From positions 109,859,740 to 109,923,739 of the forward strand of contig NC_051064.1 of assembly GCF_004664715.2 (NCBI RefSeq): a DNA stretch of 64,000 nt, in the 5' to 3' direction. This document shows positions 1 to 10,322 of the stretch, piece by piece. Within the stretch, counting starts at the first letter, position 1. Every line of letters starts with the position of its first letter. A model generated the notes under the pieces. The model made no database searches. It saw only the letters and a program-made list of their open reading frames with translations, and was not told the origin of the DNA. The position numbers were made by a program, and so were the translations under genes. This DNA comes from Peromyscus leucopus (lineage: Eukaryota > Chordata > Mammalia > Rodentia > Cricetidae).

Positions 1-456
1 AAACACTCTTTTTTTTTTTTTTTTAAGCACAAAAGGAGATTTTTGGGGGGAGGTCACTGAATGAGGTCAGGAAGAGGAGGCATCTCAGAGGGGATCTGTC
101 TGAAGTGGTCAGTCCAGGAACTTCAACAGTGACCAAATATGACGATGATCATGGTTAAGGAACAAGATCATGATCATGCACTTAGCTTCCTCTGTGTTTG
201 GATTTCTTTGTCCATAATCACATAAAATCAACAGTAATAGTGACATTCGTCCCTAAGGGAGATGCCTGGAACAGCCCCCTCCCACCCCTGGGCTCCCTCA
301 GCCCCCCTAGGGCCCCATATTACTTCTGCTAGATGACTTCTCCAGCCAAGCCACCCATACTAATTTGAAATACAACAGAGTCTAGACCTGCACATGGGGC
401 CAGGCTTGGCCTCACTTACCCAGAATGACAGCTAGCAGCACAACCTAGGTCCTCCC

Positions 457-460
<4 letters not shown>
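1..460. other. Unique sequence after a T16 run
   Basis: A run of 16 T at 9-24 is followed by unique, non-SINE sequence with overlapping TGATCATG palindromes near 145-180. The T run could be the reversed poly(A) of a minus-strand retrocopy, but the flank is cut by the window edge and no source gene is recognised. No coding signal. Confidence 0.4.

Positions 461-500
<40 letters not shown>
461..500. repeat. (AC)n microsatellite
   Basis: About 20 uninterrupted AC dinucleotides. Confidence 0.97.
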
Positions 501-505
<5 letters not shown>

Positions 506-1173
506 TCCCTGACTTAAGGTCCAGGAAGTCCTGAACACTGTCTCCTCAAAGCCACAGGTTACCACTGCCATGGCAGTGTGGACACTCCCTGCCTTGGCAT
601 CCTCATGCTCCAGGAAGAACATCCAGAGGACAGGTAACCTCCGCCACTCAGGAAGGGAGCCGCCTGCTATCACCACCCATGCTTCTGGCCGTGCTGCCCC
701 TCTGCCCAGAAAGCCCTGGACCCCCTGCTCAGGGACTTTCCACCTGTGCTTCCAGGCCTGCCCCCAGAGCACTGCAGACAAGACCAGACCCACATTCCAG
801 TCCCGCCCACCCCCAAATCATGCAGGCTGGCTAGGCAACCCCTCCTCCAACCCACCCTGTCACCTATCAACTTCAGCCTAACCTGATACCCACGCCCTGA
901 CTCTTCACAGCACGGAGAACCTGAGGCAGGGCTTCAGCTCGAACCCAGGCCAAGTGTGGGTTTTAGAACTGACCCAGGAGCCAGGAAACCAAGAAGGCCT
1001 AGAGAGCAGAGTTGGCCACTCGTCTCTCCTCAATAGATGTCGTGTCCCTAAGTCTAAGCTCACACCCGCCATCTTCCTCCAGGGTAACAGCACCCTCACC
1101 GGTCACCTGTGTCCACTCTGGCCCTTCCAGGCCACCCCGGCTCCCCAGGAGCCATCAAAACTGTGGGAAGGAG
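501..1173. other. Unique sequence, no gene seen
   Basis: Moderately GC-rich single-copy-looking DNA. Short overlapping open frames occur on both strands, but none has coding character or a recognisable domain. No SINE recognised. Confidence 0.5.
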
Positions 1174-1345
1174 GATCAGAAAGAGGCTCAGGGGATAACA
1201 GCGCTTGCCACTAAGCCTGGTGATCTGAGTTCAACCCCCAAGACCTACATGGTGAAAAGAGAAAGAGAACCGACTCCCAAAAGTTACCCTCCACCCTCTG
1301 CACACACACTATGCACACACAAAATAAAATAAAGTAAATAAGAAA
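1174..1345 (+). repeat. B3-type SINE
   Basis: The head reads GAGGCTCAGGGGATAACAGC and is followed by the GCTTGCCACTAAGCCTG and GATCTGAGTTCAA blocks typical of the rodent B2/B3 tRNA-derived SINE. It ends in an AAATAAAATAAAG tail. Confidence 0.8.
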
Positions 1346-1379
1346 GCAAATGTCACTTTTAAATTTATATTATATATAA

Positions 1380-1381
<2 letters not shown>

Positions 1382-1420
<39 letters not shown>
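1382..1420. repeat. (TG)n microsatellite
   Basis: About 19 TG units following an AT-rich stretch. Confidence 0.97.
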
Positions 1421-1422
<2 letters not shown>

Positions 1423-1449
1423 TTTTACTTTTCTTTTTGCCTTGGCCTT

Positions 1450-1615
1450 TTTTTTTTTTTTTTTTTTTGGTTTTTTCGAGACAGGGTTTCTCTGTGTAGC
1501 TTTGCGCCTTTCCTGGAGCTCACTTGGTAGCCCAGGCTGGCCTCGAACTCACAAAGATCCGCCTGCCTCTGCCTCCCGAGTGCTGGGATTAAAGGCGTGA
1601 GCCACCACGCCCGGC
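1450..1615 (-). repeat. Young B1 SINE, reverse orientation
   Basis: Near full-length B1 read on the minus strand. It begins with a T-rich (A-tail) stretch and GAGACAGGGTTTCTCTGTG and ends GCCACCACGCCCGGC. It carries the variant right half with GCGCCTTTCCTGGAGCTCAC. Direct repeats TTGCCTTGGCCTTT at 1437-1450 and 1616-1629 are the target-site duplication. Confidence 0.96.
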
Positions 1616-1630
1616 TTGCCTTGGCCTTTT

Positions 1631-1746
1631 GAAGCAAGGCCTTTTATATAGCCCTGACTATAGTGGAACTTGCTATGTAGACTAGACTGGTCTGAACTCA
1701 CAGAGAGAGAGGGCTGGGATTAAAGGTGTGCACCACCATGCCTGGC
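1631..1746 (-). repeat. B1 remnant, internally deleted
   Basis: Ends GGGATTAAAGGTGTGCACC and CACCATGCCTGGC as a reversed B1. The middle is shortened and diverged. Confidence 0.8.
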
Positions 1747-1833
1747 TAATTTATATATTTTTAAAACTCTTTGAAGGGTTGGGGAAAAGGCTCAGTGAAC
1801 AGGAGCACACGCTGTGCTAGTTAGTACTCAGCT

Positions 1834-1971
1834 GGGCTGTTGATGGTGGCACACGCCTTTAATCCCAGCACTGGGGAGGCAGAGGCAGGCAGACCTCTGT
1901 GAGTTCAAGGCCAGCCTGGTCTACAGAACTGAGTTCCTGGACAGCCAGGGCAACACAGAGAAACCCTGTCT

Positions 1972-1974
<3 letters not shown>
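1834..1974 (+). repeat. B1 SINE
   Basis: Contains ACGCCTTTAATCCCAGCACT, the CAAGGCCAGCCTGGTCTACA block and the GAGAAACCCTGTCTC end. It runs directly into a purine microsatellite. Confidence 0.95.
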
Positions 1975-2042
<68 letters not shown>

Positions 2043-2117
2043 AAGAAGAAGAAGAAGAAGAAGAAGAAGAAGAAGAAGAAGAAGAAGAAGAAGAAGAAGA
2101 AGAAGAAGAAGAAGAAG
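1974..2117. repeat. (GA)n then (GAA)n tail of a B1
   Basis: About 64 bp of GA repeats pass into about 76 bp of GAA repeats, starting exactly where the B1 A-tail should be. This all-purine plus strand is best explained as an expanded SINE tail. Confidence 0.95.
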
Positions 2118-2163
2118 GGAGAGGGGAATAAAGACAGGGAGGAGGGAGGGAGAGATACCCTTT

Positions 2164-2278
2164 GGAGGGGTTGGGGTGTAGCTTGACAACAGAACACTCC
2201 CCTAGCATGCTGAGTTCAAGCCCCAGTACTGGGGAAGGGGAGGAGTGGAGAAAAGGAAGAGGGGGAGAGAAAAGGGAG

Positions 2279-2324
<46 letters not shown>
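2164..2324 (+). repeat. ID-type SINE followed by (GA)n
   Basis: GGGGTTGGGGTGTAGCTTGA, the CCCCTAGCATGCTGAGTTCA core and CCCCAGTACTGGGG match the ID/tRNA-Ala-derived SINE (2166-2235). A purine tail follows, with a clean (GA)n at 2283-2324. Confidence 0.75.
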
Positions 2325-2328
<4 letters not shown>

Positions 2329-2404
2329 TTGAGGCACATGGGGGTGTCAGAGAAAAGTTCCAAGAGCCTGTCCATATTCCACACAGTAGTAATGAGGCTG
2401 CTTT

Positions 2405-2500
2405 GTGTTTTTAAGACAGGGTCTCACTATGTTGCCCAGGCTAGCCTACTTTCCATCTTCCTGACATGCCCCCTCACCATAAGTGCTGGAATTGCATTTG
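2405..2500 (-). repeat. B1/B4 fragment
   Basis: AAGACAGGGTCTCACTATG then GCCCAGGCTAGCCTAC and AAGTGCTGGAATT, a diverged reversed B1. Confidence 0.7.
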
Positions 2501-3006
2501 AAGGGGGCACCCTTGGGAGCAGCAGGCAAGTGGCCCATGCTGTTTCTAGAGGGAGTCTAGGACAGAGTGCCAAGAATCAACCCTGTGGACTGACCAGCGC
2601 TGCCACATACTTTCTGGATAAGACTGGGCCAATTTTTTCCACCCTTGGTGGAATCCCCCATCCTGTTGGTGTCAGGGGATGAAAACAAGCCCTATTCCAA
2701 GGTGCCAGCCTGAGGACTAGGCAAGCAAATGTATGGAGGGTACATGGCAGCACCTGGTAAGTGGGGGCATCAGCCACAGGTCAACAGCAGAGAGCATAGC
2801 CCCCTTGTGAGTGGAGTCCTGAGGGAATGCGGGTGTACACTCCTGAAGAGGCACTGAGACACAGTGAAGGTTCTTGTTCTGATTTTGCTTTGTTTTGAAA
2901 AGGTCTTACCCTGTTTCTTGCCACCAGAATGACATTGAACTTGTGGACTCCAGAGATCCTCCCAGCCCCCCAAACCCTAGGAATACAGATGCAGACCATG
3001 GCTAGC
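2501..3006. other. Unique sequence, ends in an old reversed B1
   Basis: 2501-2890 has no recognisable element or gene. 2893-3006 is a strongly diverged minus-strand B1 (AAGGTCTTACCCTGTTTCT, then CTCCAGAGATCCTCCC). Confidence 0.5.
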
Positions 3007-3008
3007 TT

Positions 3009-3011
3009 GAT

Positions 3012-3060
<49 letters not shown>

Positions 3061-3208
3061 TGCACGCACCATGGCACTTCTGTGGAGGTCAGAAAACACC
3101 TGTGGATTCTCTCCCTCCACCTTTTTATGTGGGTCCCGGGGATTGAACTCAAGTGGCCAGGTCTTGCAAGGTAAGGGCTTTTACCTGCTGAGCCTTCCTA
3201 GCCAGCCC
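3009..3208 (-). repeat. (TG)n plus reversed B3 SINE
   Basis: A (TG)n block at 3016-3057 joins a minus-strand B3. Diagnostic parts are GTGGAGGTCAGAAAACA, CCCGGGGATTGAACTCA and a closing GAGCCTTCCTAGCCAGCC. The TG tract is the normal 3' region of this SINE. Confidence 0.85.
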
Positions 3209-3342
3209 CCTGTACCATTGGTTTCCTAACGCAGGCTAGGCTAAGTTCAAGTGTTCATTAGGCGTGTTTGATTTAGGAGGTTTTCAAGATAATCTTCGGC
3301 TGAGTAACATCATATGTCAGGTAAAAATTTAGGAAAAACTAG

Positions 3343-3435
3343 CTGGGACTTGGTGCAGGGACTTGGAAGGTAGAGGTGGTTTATATAGTGATTTTCAGGC
3401 CAGCCAGGGCCACACAGCAAGACCTTGTTTCAAAA
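3343..3435 (+). repeat. Old B1 fragment
   Basis: Diverged B1 with GGCCAGCCAGGGCCACACAG and GACCTTGTTTCAAAA. Confidence 0.65.
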
Positions 3436-3618
3436 AAAAGAAAAGAAAAGTTTAGGGAAAATTGAGGGGCACTGGAGAATCTTGGGTGCAGCAGATCAGT
3501 CCAAGGGGGAAAAGCAGGGCTGTGGTGTAGCTGAGCAGGGATCCACTCAAGTCTCCTGCCTGGTCTTAATTTCAGGAACTGAGGACCAGAGCACAGTTGG
3601 GGTCAAGAAGTCAGCCTT

Positions 3619-3820
3619 GGGGGCTGGAGAGAGAGATGGCTTAGGGATTAAGAGCATTGGCTGCACTTCCAGAGGACCCGGGTTCAATTCCCAGCACACA
3701 TGTGATAGGTTACATTCCAGTTCCAGGGGATCTGACACCCTCTTCTGGCTTCCACAGACAAGAATGTGGTACACAGACATACATGCAGACAAAAATACTC
3801 ATACACATAAATAAATAGTC
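3619..3820 (+). repeat. B2 SINE
   Basis: Starts GGGGGCTGGAGAGAGAGATG and contains AGAGGACCCGGGTTCAATTC (the pol III B-box region) and GACACCCTCTTCTGGC. It ends with the ACATAAATAAATAG tail. Confidence 0.95.
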
Positions 3821-3822
3821 AT

Positions 3823-3950
3823 TTACCCAGGTATGGTGGTGCACGCCTTTAATCCCAGCACTGGGGAGGCAGAGGCAGGCGGATCTACAGGGTGAGTTCC
3901 AGGGCAGCCAGAGCTACATACTAAGACACTGTCTCAATAAACAAATAAAA
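3823..3950 (+). repeat. B1 SINE
   Basis: GTGGTGCACGCCTTTAATCC start and ACACTGTCTCAATAAAC end, placed directly behind the B2 tail. Confidence 0.9.
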
Positions 3951-4197
3951 AGGCATCCTCTCGGATTTTTCTGGAAGGTAAGTCAGAGGAGTAAAGCTAA
4001 GCTACCAATGGAGTCCAGTTCAGTTGCTCTGGAGTTCAGGCGGAAGTGACATTGCTGTGATTTGTTTCATCCACATGAATGGGTGGTGGGAGCCCTACTT
4101 AGACACTGGTCAACCAAGCACAGATCCGGATACAGAGATCCAACTCTGCCTTTCATTTCCCAGTCTTCCTCCCGTGCTTTTTAAATTTTCTTCCTTC
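3951..4197. other. Unique spacer
   Basis: Single-copy-looking sequence, no feature recognised. Confidence 0.4.
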
Positions 4198-4386
4198 CTT
4201 TACAGTTTTCATTTAGTTACCTGGTGTGCATGTGTGGACATGCATGCCATGCCGTGGTATAGATATGAAGGTCAGGTGACTAGTGGGAGTCGATGCTCTA
4301 CTTTACTGGGTGGGTCTCGGGATTTGAACTTTGATCATCAGGTTTGGCTCCAGGTGCTTTTACTCACGGATCCATCTCACTGACCC
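4198..4386 (-). repeat. Diverged B3 SINE, reverse
   Basis: Minus-strand B3 with AAGGTCAGGTGACTAGTGGG, GGTGGGTCTCGGGATTTGAA and ATCCATCTCACTGACCC in the expected order. Confidence 0.75.
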
Positions 4387-4825
4387 TTCCTTGTTAACTG
4401 TCAGGATTCTTCTGATCTTGGCTAGTCCCTCTTGAGTAAGGATCGGTTGTTGGGGGGGGGGGGGACTTTTTGATGCTACATTGAATTCCCCAAGGTCTTA
4501 AATACTCGGATACCTTGCCGCTCTGGTTGCTTTTATGAATGTCATTCTTCCATCTTCAATTTAATTTCTAATTGAACACTGCCAAAGTCCGACATCAGCA
4601 GATATCTAGAGACCAACATCAACAGTTATCTCAAGTCCAACATCAGTACCAACAGTTACCTCCAGGTCTGCCAATAGGGTCGTCCTTGTCTCCATGGCTC
4701 AGCACCTAAGATGACAGCCTGGTCCCCTTCAACACATCTCACACATATCCCATCTCTGCTTGCTCAGCCATAGGTTTCTCAAGTCTTCTGCACCCTTATA
4801 TCTCATTTCCCCAAAAAAGAAATAT
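4387..4825. other. Unique DNA with a G13 run and a small degenerate repeat
   Basis: A G run lies at 4452-4464. At about 4587-4665 a phrase of the form GTCC(A/G)ACATCA ... CAG(A/T)TATCT is repeated roughly three times with drift. No gene seen. Confidence 0.5.
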
Positions 4826-4918
4826 GAAGGTGGTTGTTCAGGACTCAGGACACTGAAGCAGGAGGATATCAAGCTCAAAACTAGCTTGGGCTACATAGCA
4901 AGACTCTATCTAAGCAAA
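4826..4918 (+). repeat. Old B1-like fragment
   Basis: GAAGCAGGAGGATATCAAG, AGCTTGGGCTACATAGCAAG and ACTCTATCT keep B1/B4 order with heavy divergence. Confidence 0.6.
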
Positions 4919-5843
4919 TCAACACGCAGAGTGGGCAGTTCAGCACAGCACTGGAGTGTTCGTTCTGGAGACAAGGCATGCAGGGTCCCTGCTCAAGTAA
5001 TGCATAATGCTCCAGTGTCGCTGAGGGTGGTTTGGGCAATAAACAAGGAGCTCTTAGCTGTCTCATACAAGTGACCCTTGCCACTAACATGATGGGAGCT
5101 GAGCTGGCTGTGGGACTTCTCTGGGCCAGGAAAGATTAGGACCAGCCTTGCTAAGGAGGTGTGGCAGCCAGCAGAGAGAAACTGTCACAAAGAGAAGGAC
5201 ACCTGCAGAGGCTGGGAGGTGAGGGCAGAGGCAGCAGAGCCCAGCAGAACAGGGTGGAAGAAGGGCAGGGGTGGGGTGGGGTGGGCACTGGAGAACAGAC
5301 CGCCTTGCACAAGTGGCTTTAGGTTCTTTGATACGGGGCATGACCAAAAAGGGCCGGGCCCACCTCTGCTCCAATCTTCACCCAGTCCACCTGCTTACCG
5401 AAGCTTTGCCTAGGTCCCGCTCTCTTGGGGAGGTGGGTAGACTCCATGAGGCTCTGAATTCCTAGGGGAAGAGAAAGAAGACAGCAGGTACAGACATGCA
5501 GTGGACCTCAGGCAGGCCCTGCCTCCTCCCCCACTGCTGACTTGGCCCAGCCGAAAGGGTTCTCTGAAGTTCCCCAACCACCCAGAGCCAAGGCTTGCAG
5601 GGCTCACCCACTGCAAGAAGGGATCTGGAAGATGTCATCGGCTGCTGAATCCCAAGGCCCTCCACCACTCCAGGGAGGAGCGGAGCAGCGCTGTACAGCT
5701 GAGCACACAAGCGCTCCATTTTGCTCTGACACTTGATCCTACCTAGGTGCCTAGACAAGTCACTCCCTGCCCGAGCTGGTCCCAATTCCTAAGGAAGGTG
5801 AGCTGGCCATGGCACCTTGTAATGCAGCTCTTATCCTGGAACT
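4919..5843. other. Unique sequence, no gene seen
   Basis: Over 900 bp without a recognised repeat. Several short overlapping frames on both strands have no family resemblance and no preferred frame. Confidence 0.45.
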
Positions 5844-6544
5844 CACAGACCTCCCTGTACCCTTAGTCCTGCATCCACAGACCTCACCTGCACCCGCAGA
5901 CCTCACCTGCACCCACAGACCTCACCTGCACCCACAGACCTCACCTGCACCCACAGACCTCACCTGCACCCTTGGCCCTGAACCCACAGACCTCACCTGC
6001 ACTCTTAGCCCTGCACCCATAGACCTCATCTGCACTCACAGACCTCACGGGCACCCACAGACCTCACCTGCACCCACAGACCTCACCTGCACCCTTGGCC
6101 CTGCACCCACAGACCTCACCTGCACCCTTGGCCCTGCACCCACAGACCTCACCTGCACCCTTAGTCCTGCACCCACAGACCTCACCTGCACCCACAGACC
6201 TCACCTGTACTCTTAGCCCTGCACCCACAGACCTCACCTGCACCCTTAGTCCTGCACCCACAGACCTCACCTGCACCCACAGACCTCACCTGTACTCTTA
6301 GCCCTGCACCCACAGACCTCACCTGCACCCACAGACCTCACCTGCACCCTTAGTCCTGCACCCACAGACCTCACCTGCACCCACAGACCTCACCTGCACT
6401 CTTAGCCCTGCACCCACAGACCTCACCTGCACCCTTAGTCCTGCACCCACAGACCTCACCTGCATCCTTAGCCCTGCATCCACAGACCTCACCTGCACCC
6501 ACAGACCTCACCTGTACTCTTGGCCCTGCACCCACAGACCTCAT
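5844..6544. repeat. Minisatellite array 1 (19-bp and 33-bp units)
   Basis: About 700 bp built from the unit CACAGACCTCACCTGCACC (19 bp). Many copies are extended by a 14-bp insert of the form TTAGTCCTGCACCC or TTGGCCCTGCACCC, giving a 33-bp higher-order unit. Copies are highly similar. Open frames across it (HRPHLHPQTSPAP-type repeats) are period artefacts. The unit reappears inverted at 7543-7985. Confidence 0.97.
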
Positions 6545-6700
6545 CACTGTGAACAGGGCTTTGCTTTCCTCTTTCCGTCAGAGAAGGTACTTGGTATTTG
6601 CTAGTTTGTCCATACCAGATGATCATGTTGAAATCTAACCCTAGTTGTGAGGCACTAAGAGAGTGGCATTTTAACCAGGGCTGCTGTCTAAAGGTGGGCC

Positions 6701-6882
6701 TGGGGCCTACCAGATGGCTCAGTGGGTAAAGATGCTTGCCATATAAGCCTGACAACTGAGTTCAATCCCCAAGACCCACAGGGTGGGAGGAAAGAACGGA
6801 CTCACACAGATTTCTCCAACCTCCACACATGTGCCACACACATGCTCACATGCACAATAAATAGATGTAATTTTAAAAATAA
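6701..6882 (+). repeat. B3 SINE inside the MaLR-like LTR
   Basis: Head CCAGATGGCTCAGTGGGTAA, then GATGCTTGCCATATAAGCCT and GAGTTCAATCCCCAAGACCC. It ends in an A-rich tail. Confidence 0.9.
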
Positions 6883-6969
6883 AGGTCAGTTTTGGAAAGT
6901 GATTGGATTAGAAAAGTTCATCAGAATGGAGCCCCATGATTGAATCCTGATGGCTTTAGAAGAGACCAG

Positions 6970-7151
<182 letters not shown>

Positions 7152-7542
7152 TGCTTTGCATCTTGGGACACTGCCAGTATAAAGTCCAGACGTGGCCCGT
7201 GACAGTAAACTAGAACCTCAAACCAAACTAACCCTCTTCTCTTCTCACCCACCCTGTCTGTGGCACTGGGTTATTGGCAACAGAAAACAGATTGAGACAA
7301 CTCTCAAGAAGCCTGACTTAGTCATGTCGTCCCCTCCCAGGTGTGAGTCACTGGGACAGCACCTTCAAAGCCTGTGGTTAAGGGCCGTGTCTTGATAAGC
7401 ACCTTCTGGGTGACAGACCTGGGTTCAGCAACAAAGGACAGGTACGGAATGAGCGCCAATCGGAAGGGACTAAGTGGGTTTCCTGGAGAGAAAACATCTC
7501 GGACCCTCTATGCAGAGAGCAGAGCTCTGGCTTGTCATCAGC

Positions 7543-7985
7543 AAGAGCCTGTGGGTGCAGAATTAAGAACTACAGGTGAGCACTCAGGAGGCAGAGGCAG
7601 GTGGATGGCAAGCTTGGTCTACAGAGCAAGTTCCAGGACAGCCAAGGCTGTTACACAGAGAAACTCTGTCTCGGAACCCCCCCCCCAAAAAAAAAACTAC
7701 AAGTGAGATCTCTGGGTGCAGGGTTAAGACCTGCAGGTGAGGCCTGGGGGTGCAGATGAGGCCTGGGGGTGCAGGTGAAGCCTGGGGGTACAGGTGAGGC
7801 CTGGGGGTGCGGATGAAGCCTGGGGGTACAGGTGAAGCCTGGGGGTGCAGGTGAAGCCTGGGGTGCAGGTGAAGCCTGGGGGTGCAGTGAGGCCTGGGGG
7901 TGCAGGTGAGGCCTGGGGATGCAGGTGAAGCCTGGGGGTGCAGGTGAGGCCTGGGGGTGCAGGTGAGGCCTGGGGGTGCAGGGTG
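7543..7985. repeat. Minisatellite array 2, inverted relative to array 1
   Basis: Unit GCCTGGGGGTGCAGGTGAG (19 bp). Its reverse complement CTCACCTGCACCCCCAGGC differs from array 1's CTCACCTGCACCCACAGAC at two positions. Longer units at 7546-7580 and 7705-7740 also contain the inverted 14-bp spacer (TGCAGGGTTAAGAC form). A truncated B1 splits the array at 7581-7694. Confidence 0.93.
7581..7694 (+). repeat. 5'-truncated B1 inserted in minisatellite array 2
   Basis: The B1 body starts at CACTCAGGAGGCAGAGG, lacking the first ~40 bp, and ends CTCTGTCTCGG with a C/A tail. Flanking repeats AACTACAGGTGAG (7568-7580) and AACTACAAGTGAG (7695-7707) are the target duplication and are themselves minisatellite sequence. 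Confidence 0.92.
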
Positions 7986-8329
7986 CTGTCTCAGTGCTTC
8001 TGTCCCATGCATTGTCACTCAGTTGCCCAGAAGGTCTCTCCCAGTGTCTATGGGTGTTGACACAGTACAGAGCTTCACAAGTGCTGTCCATAAACTCCAC
8101 AGAGCCTCACAAACCAGTCTTCGTCGCTATTTTAAAATAGACAACAGTCCAGTGGCCGCTTCTAGAAGGTAGCTGGGATGGGATTTGAACCTGGATGAGT
8201 CTGAATGCCAGGGCCTTATCTGTGGTGACAAGCCACAGAAATCCAACCGAGGAATCTAACCAGGAGGGGCAGGCAGACTGGAGCTCAGAAGTATGAGGTG
8301 TGGGTGGGTGAGGGTCACTCAGGGCTGAA
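7986..8329. other. Unique sequence
   Basis: No repeat or gene recognised. A short MIR-like phrase (ATTTGAACCTGGATGAGTCT near 8180) is possible. Confidence 0.4.
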
Positions 8330-8800
8330 TGGGGGGGGGGGGGGGCGCAGCGCGTCCTCTGAAGCCCCTGGATATTGAAGGATCTGGCGGGAGGGAGCAG
8401 GGAGAAAGGCGGGGTCGTTCGCAGGCTGCAAGGCGATGGCTCCCCCTCCACCTCTCCAGCGTTTTGCAAGTCACCCCTCCCGAGAAGCACAGACCGCACC
8501 CCACAGACACCCCCTTGCCGCCCGCCAGCCCAGCCTCCCTCCCGGAGCGGCCGGAAGCCGCAGTCGCTCTGCAGACACCCCCTGGTGGAAACAGCTCATT
8601 ACGGGATGGAGAAAATGTGCTAGAACATTAGCTTAATAAATCAAACGCTCCGGCAGCAGCCAGCCGCCGCCGCCGCTCGGCTAGGCGGGGCCGCGGCGCC
8701 CACGCCCGCTGGGCCGGGTGGAGGGGGCAGGCGCCCGTCGCAGCTCCCTCCTGCCTGGCGGAGCGAGGCGGGCACCCCCCACCTCCACCCTCCCGCCCCG
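8330..8800. promoter_or_regulatory. CpG-rich unique block, candidate regulatory element
   Basis: After a G15 run (8331-8345) the sequence becomes unusually CpG-dense for this window, with a CCGCCGCCGCCGCTCGG-type stretch near 8665. An AT-rich patch with TTAGCTTAATAAATCAAA lies at 8628-8645. It carries a CTCF-like core. No TATA box or exon is recognisable, so promoter versus enhancer is undecided. Confidence 0.5.
8575..8588 (-). promoter_or_regulatory. CTCF-like motif
   Basis: Minus strand reads CCACCAGGGGGTGT, close to the CTCF core CCASYAGRKGGCR as known from vertebrates. It lies in a CpG-rich block. Binding is inferred. Confidence 0.55.
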
Positions 8801-9723
8801 AAGCCTATCTAGGTTCCAGGCTCCTTGGTGTGACTCCTGACACTGGCCTGTGACTAGATCCGGGTCTCCCAGGAACCTCATCCCTCCAGTGAGGGATCTT
8901 CATCCGTCCAGTGAAGCAAAGCAGACCCTTGACTGGAGGCCAGCCAAGGGCCTGTGCCCTCTTTAATTCACCGCAGCCTGTGAGATGCACGCTGCCCTCC
9001 GTCTTTTCAGACTGATCCTAGCAGCCTGTGGACACTTCCAGCCTGGCCTCCCTCTGCCCACCTTCTGGAGATGTTGGCCTAGATGGCCTTTCTCTTCCAG
9101 TCCTGGCTTCTGTTCTAGCACACTGGGCACCTGGGGAGCAGACCTCTGACCTCCACTGCCTCAGTTTCCCCCTGTGCACAAAGCTTGGCCCTCAAGATCC
9201 TGGAAGGTTCGGCTTGCCTCTGCACCCCTCTCATTGGCCTAGGCGGGGAGGGGGAAAACTGCCAGGACTCCTTCCTTGAGCAGGGAGAGCTAGTCTTGAG
9301 AGCGTTCTTCCTGCTCTCTGCCGGTGGAGGGAGGGAGAGGGAAAAAATTCAATTACGAGACCTTCTATTTGTCAACTCCTCCCTCCCCATTGACTTAATT
9401 TTCTTCAGCCAGACCTAGAGTCAGAGGAGGCTTGAGTGAGCCTGCGGGCCTGGAGAGGGAGGGAGGACGGAGGGAGGGAGGGAGGGAGGGAGGGAAGGAA
9501 CGGGCCCCAAACAGATGTGGGGATGGGCATTAGACACAGCAAGCCAGGAAGCCTCCGGTGGAGCAAGAAAACGGCGAACTTAGTAGGTAGTCAGGTATTC
9601 CCTGGGTCCTCAGCCCTACCAAGGGACACAGAGCACCTCCTCCAAGGACCCTTTCGGAACCTCCCGAGCTGGCTTAGGAATACTAAACAGTATGCTGACA
9701 TGGCTCTGTTAGCTCTCACTATT

Positions 9724-9727
<4 letters not shown>
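8801..9727. other. Unique sequence with an AT-rich patch and (GGGA)n
   Basis: No gene seen. 9344-9412 has TTCAATTACGAG and TTGACTTAATTTTC, resembling conserved noncoding DNA more than decayed repeats. A (GGGA)n tract lies at about 9468-9496. Confidence 0.45.

Positions 9728-9809
<82 letters not shown>
9728..9809. repeat. (CT)n(GT)n microsatellite
   Basis: About 37 bp of CT repeats switch to about 45 bp of GT repeats. Confidence 0.97.
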
Positions 9810-9811
<2 letters not shown>

Positions 9812-9837
9812 ATGATGTGGGTGAGGTTGTTGTTTTA

Positions 9838-10050
9838 GATTTATTTTTCTTATTTATTTATATGTGTGTGTTCGGGTGAATGTCTGCCACATGTATGTGG
9901 GTACCCCCACAAGCCAGAAGGGGGCGTTGGAGCCCCTGGAGCTGGAATTTCAGGCAGCAGGGAAGCACCTGATGTGGGTGCAGGGAACTGAACTGAAGTC
10001 CTCTGGAAGAGCAGCACATGCTCTTAACCACTGAGCCGTCTCTTCAGCCA
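9838..10050 (-). repeat. B2 SINE, reverse, with CTCF-like core
   Basis: Ends CTCTTAACCACTGAGCCGTC and TCTTCAGCCA, the reversed B2 head. It includes GCCAGAAGGGGGCGTTGG at about 9914-9931, the part of B2 known to provide CTCF sites in rodents. Confidence 0.93.
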
Positions 10051-10052
10051 CA

Positions 10053-10322
10053 TGATGGGTGTTGGAGTGCTGGTGTGCCCAGGGCACAGTGCAGAGGTCA
10101 GAGGACAACTTTCAGGAATCTGCTCACTCTCTCCACCCTGGTGAACCAGTCACTCCTGTCTCTGCCGCGCTGCGTGCTCCAGGAGGGCAGGCCTGCGAGC
10201 ACCTGCCGTCCCGATGTGAGAGCATTAGGATTACAGATGTGCACACCCACATCAGACTGCTGTGGACTCCAGGGACTCAACTGGAGTTGTTAGGGTTCGG
10301 TAGCAATGAACCGTCTCACGTT
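10053..10322 (-). repeat. B3 SINE, reverse, interrupted
   Basis: GTCAGAGGACAACTTTCAGG near 10097 and GGACTCAACTGGAGTTGTTA to GTCTCACG near 10273-10320 are two parts of one reversed B3. They are separated by about 120 bp containing a reversed B1/B4-like piece (GGATTACAGATGTGCACACC). Confidence 0.7.

Noticed and set aside
1859..2197. Long frames rich in S/L/F, E/R/K or V/C repeats (also at 6886-7252, 19501-19876, 50676-51011, 53156-53711, 54050-54518)
   Set aside because: They are translations of (GA)n, (TG)n and pyrimidine microsatellites, open in several frames at once.
5809..6301. Proline/histidine/threonine repeat protein across the minisatellite
   Set aside because: The 19- and 33-bp units translate in all frames into repeats. 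There is no start context, and the same array is interrupted and inverted elsewhere.
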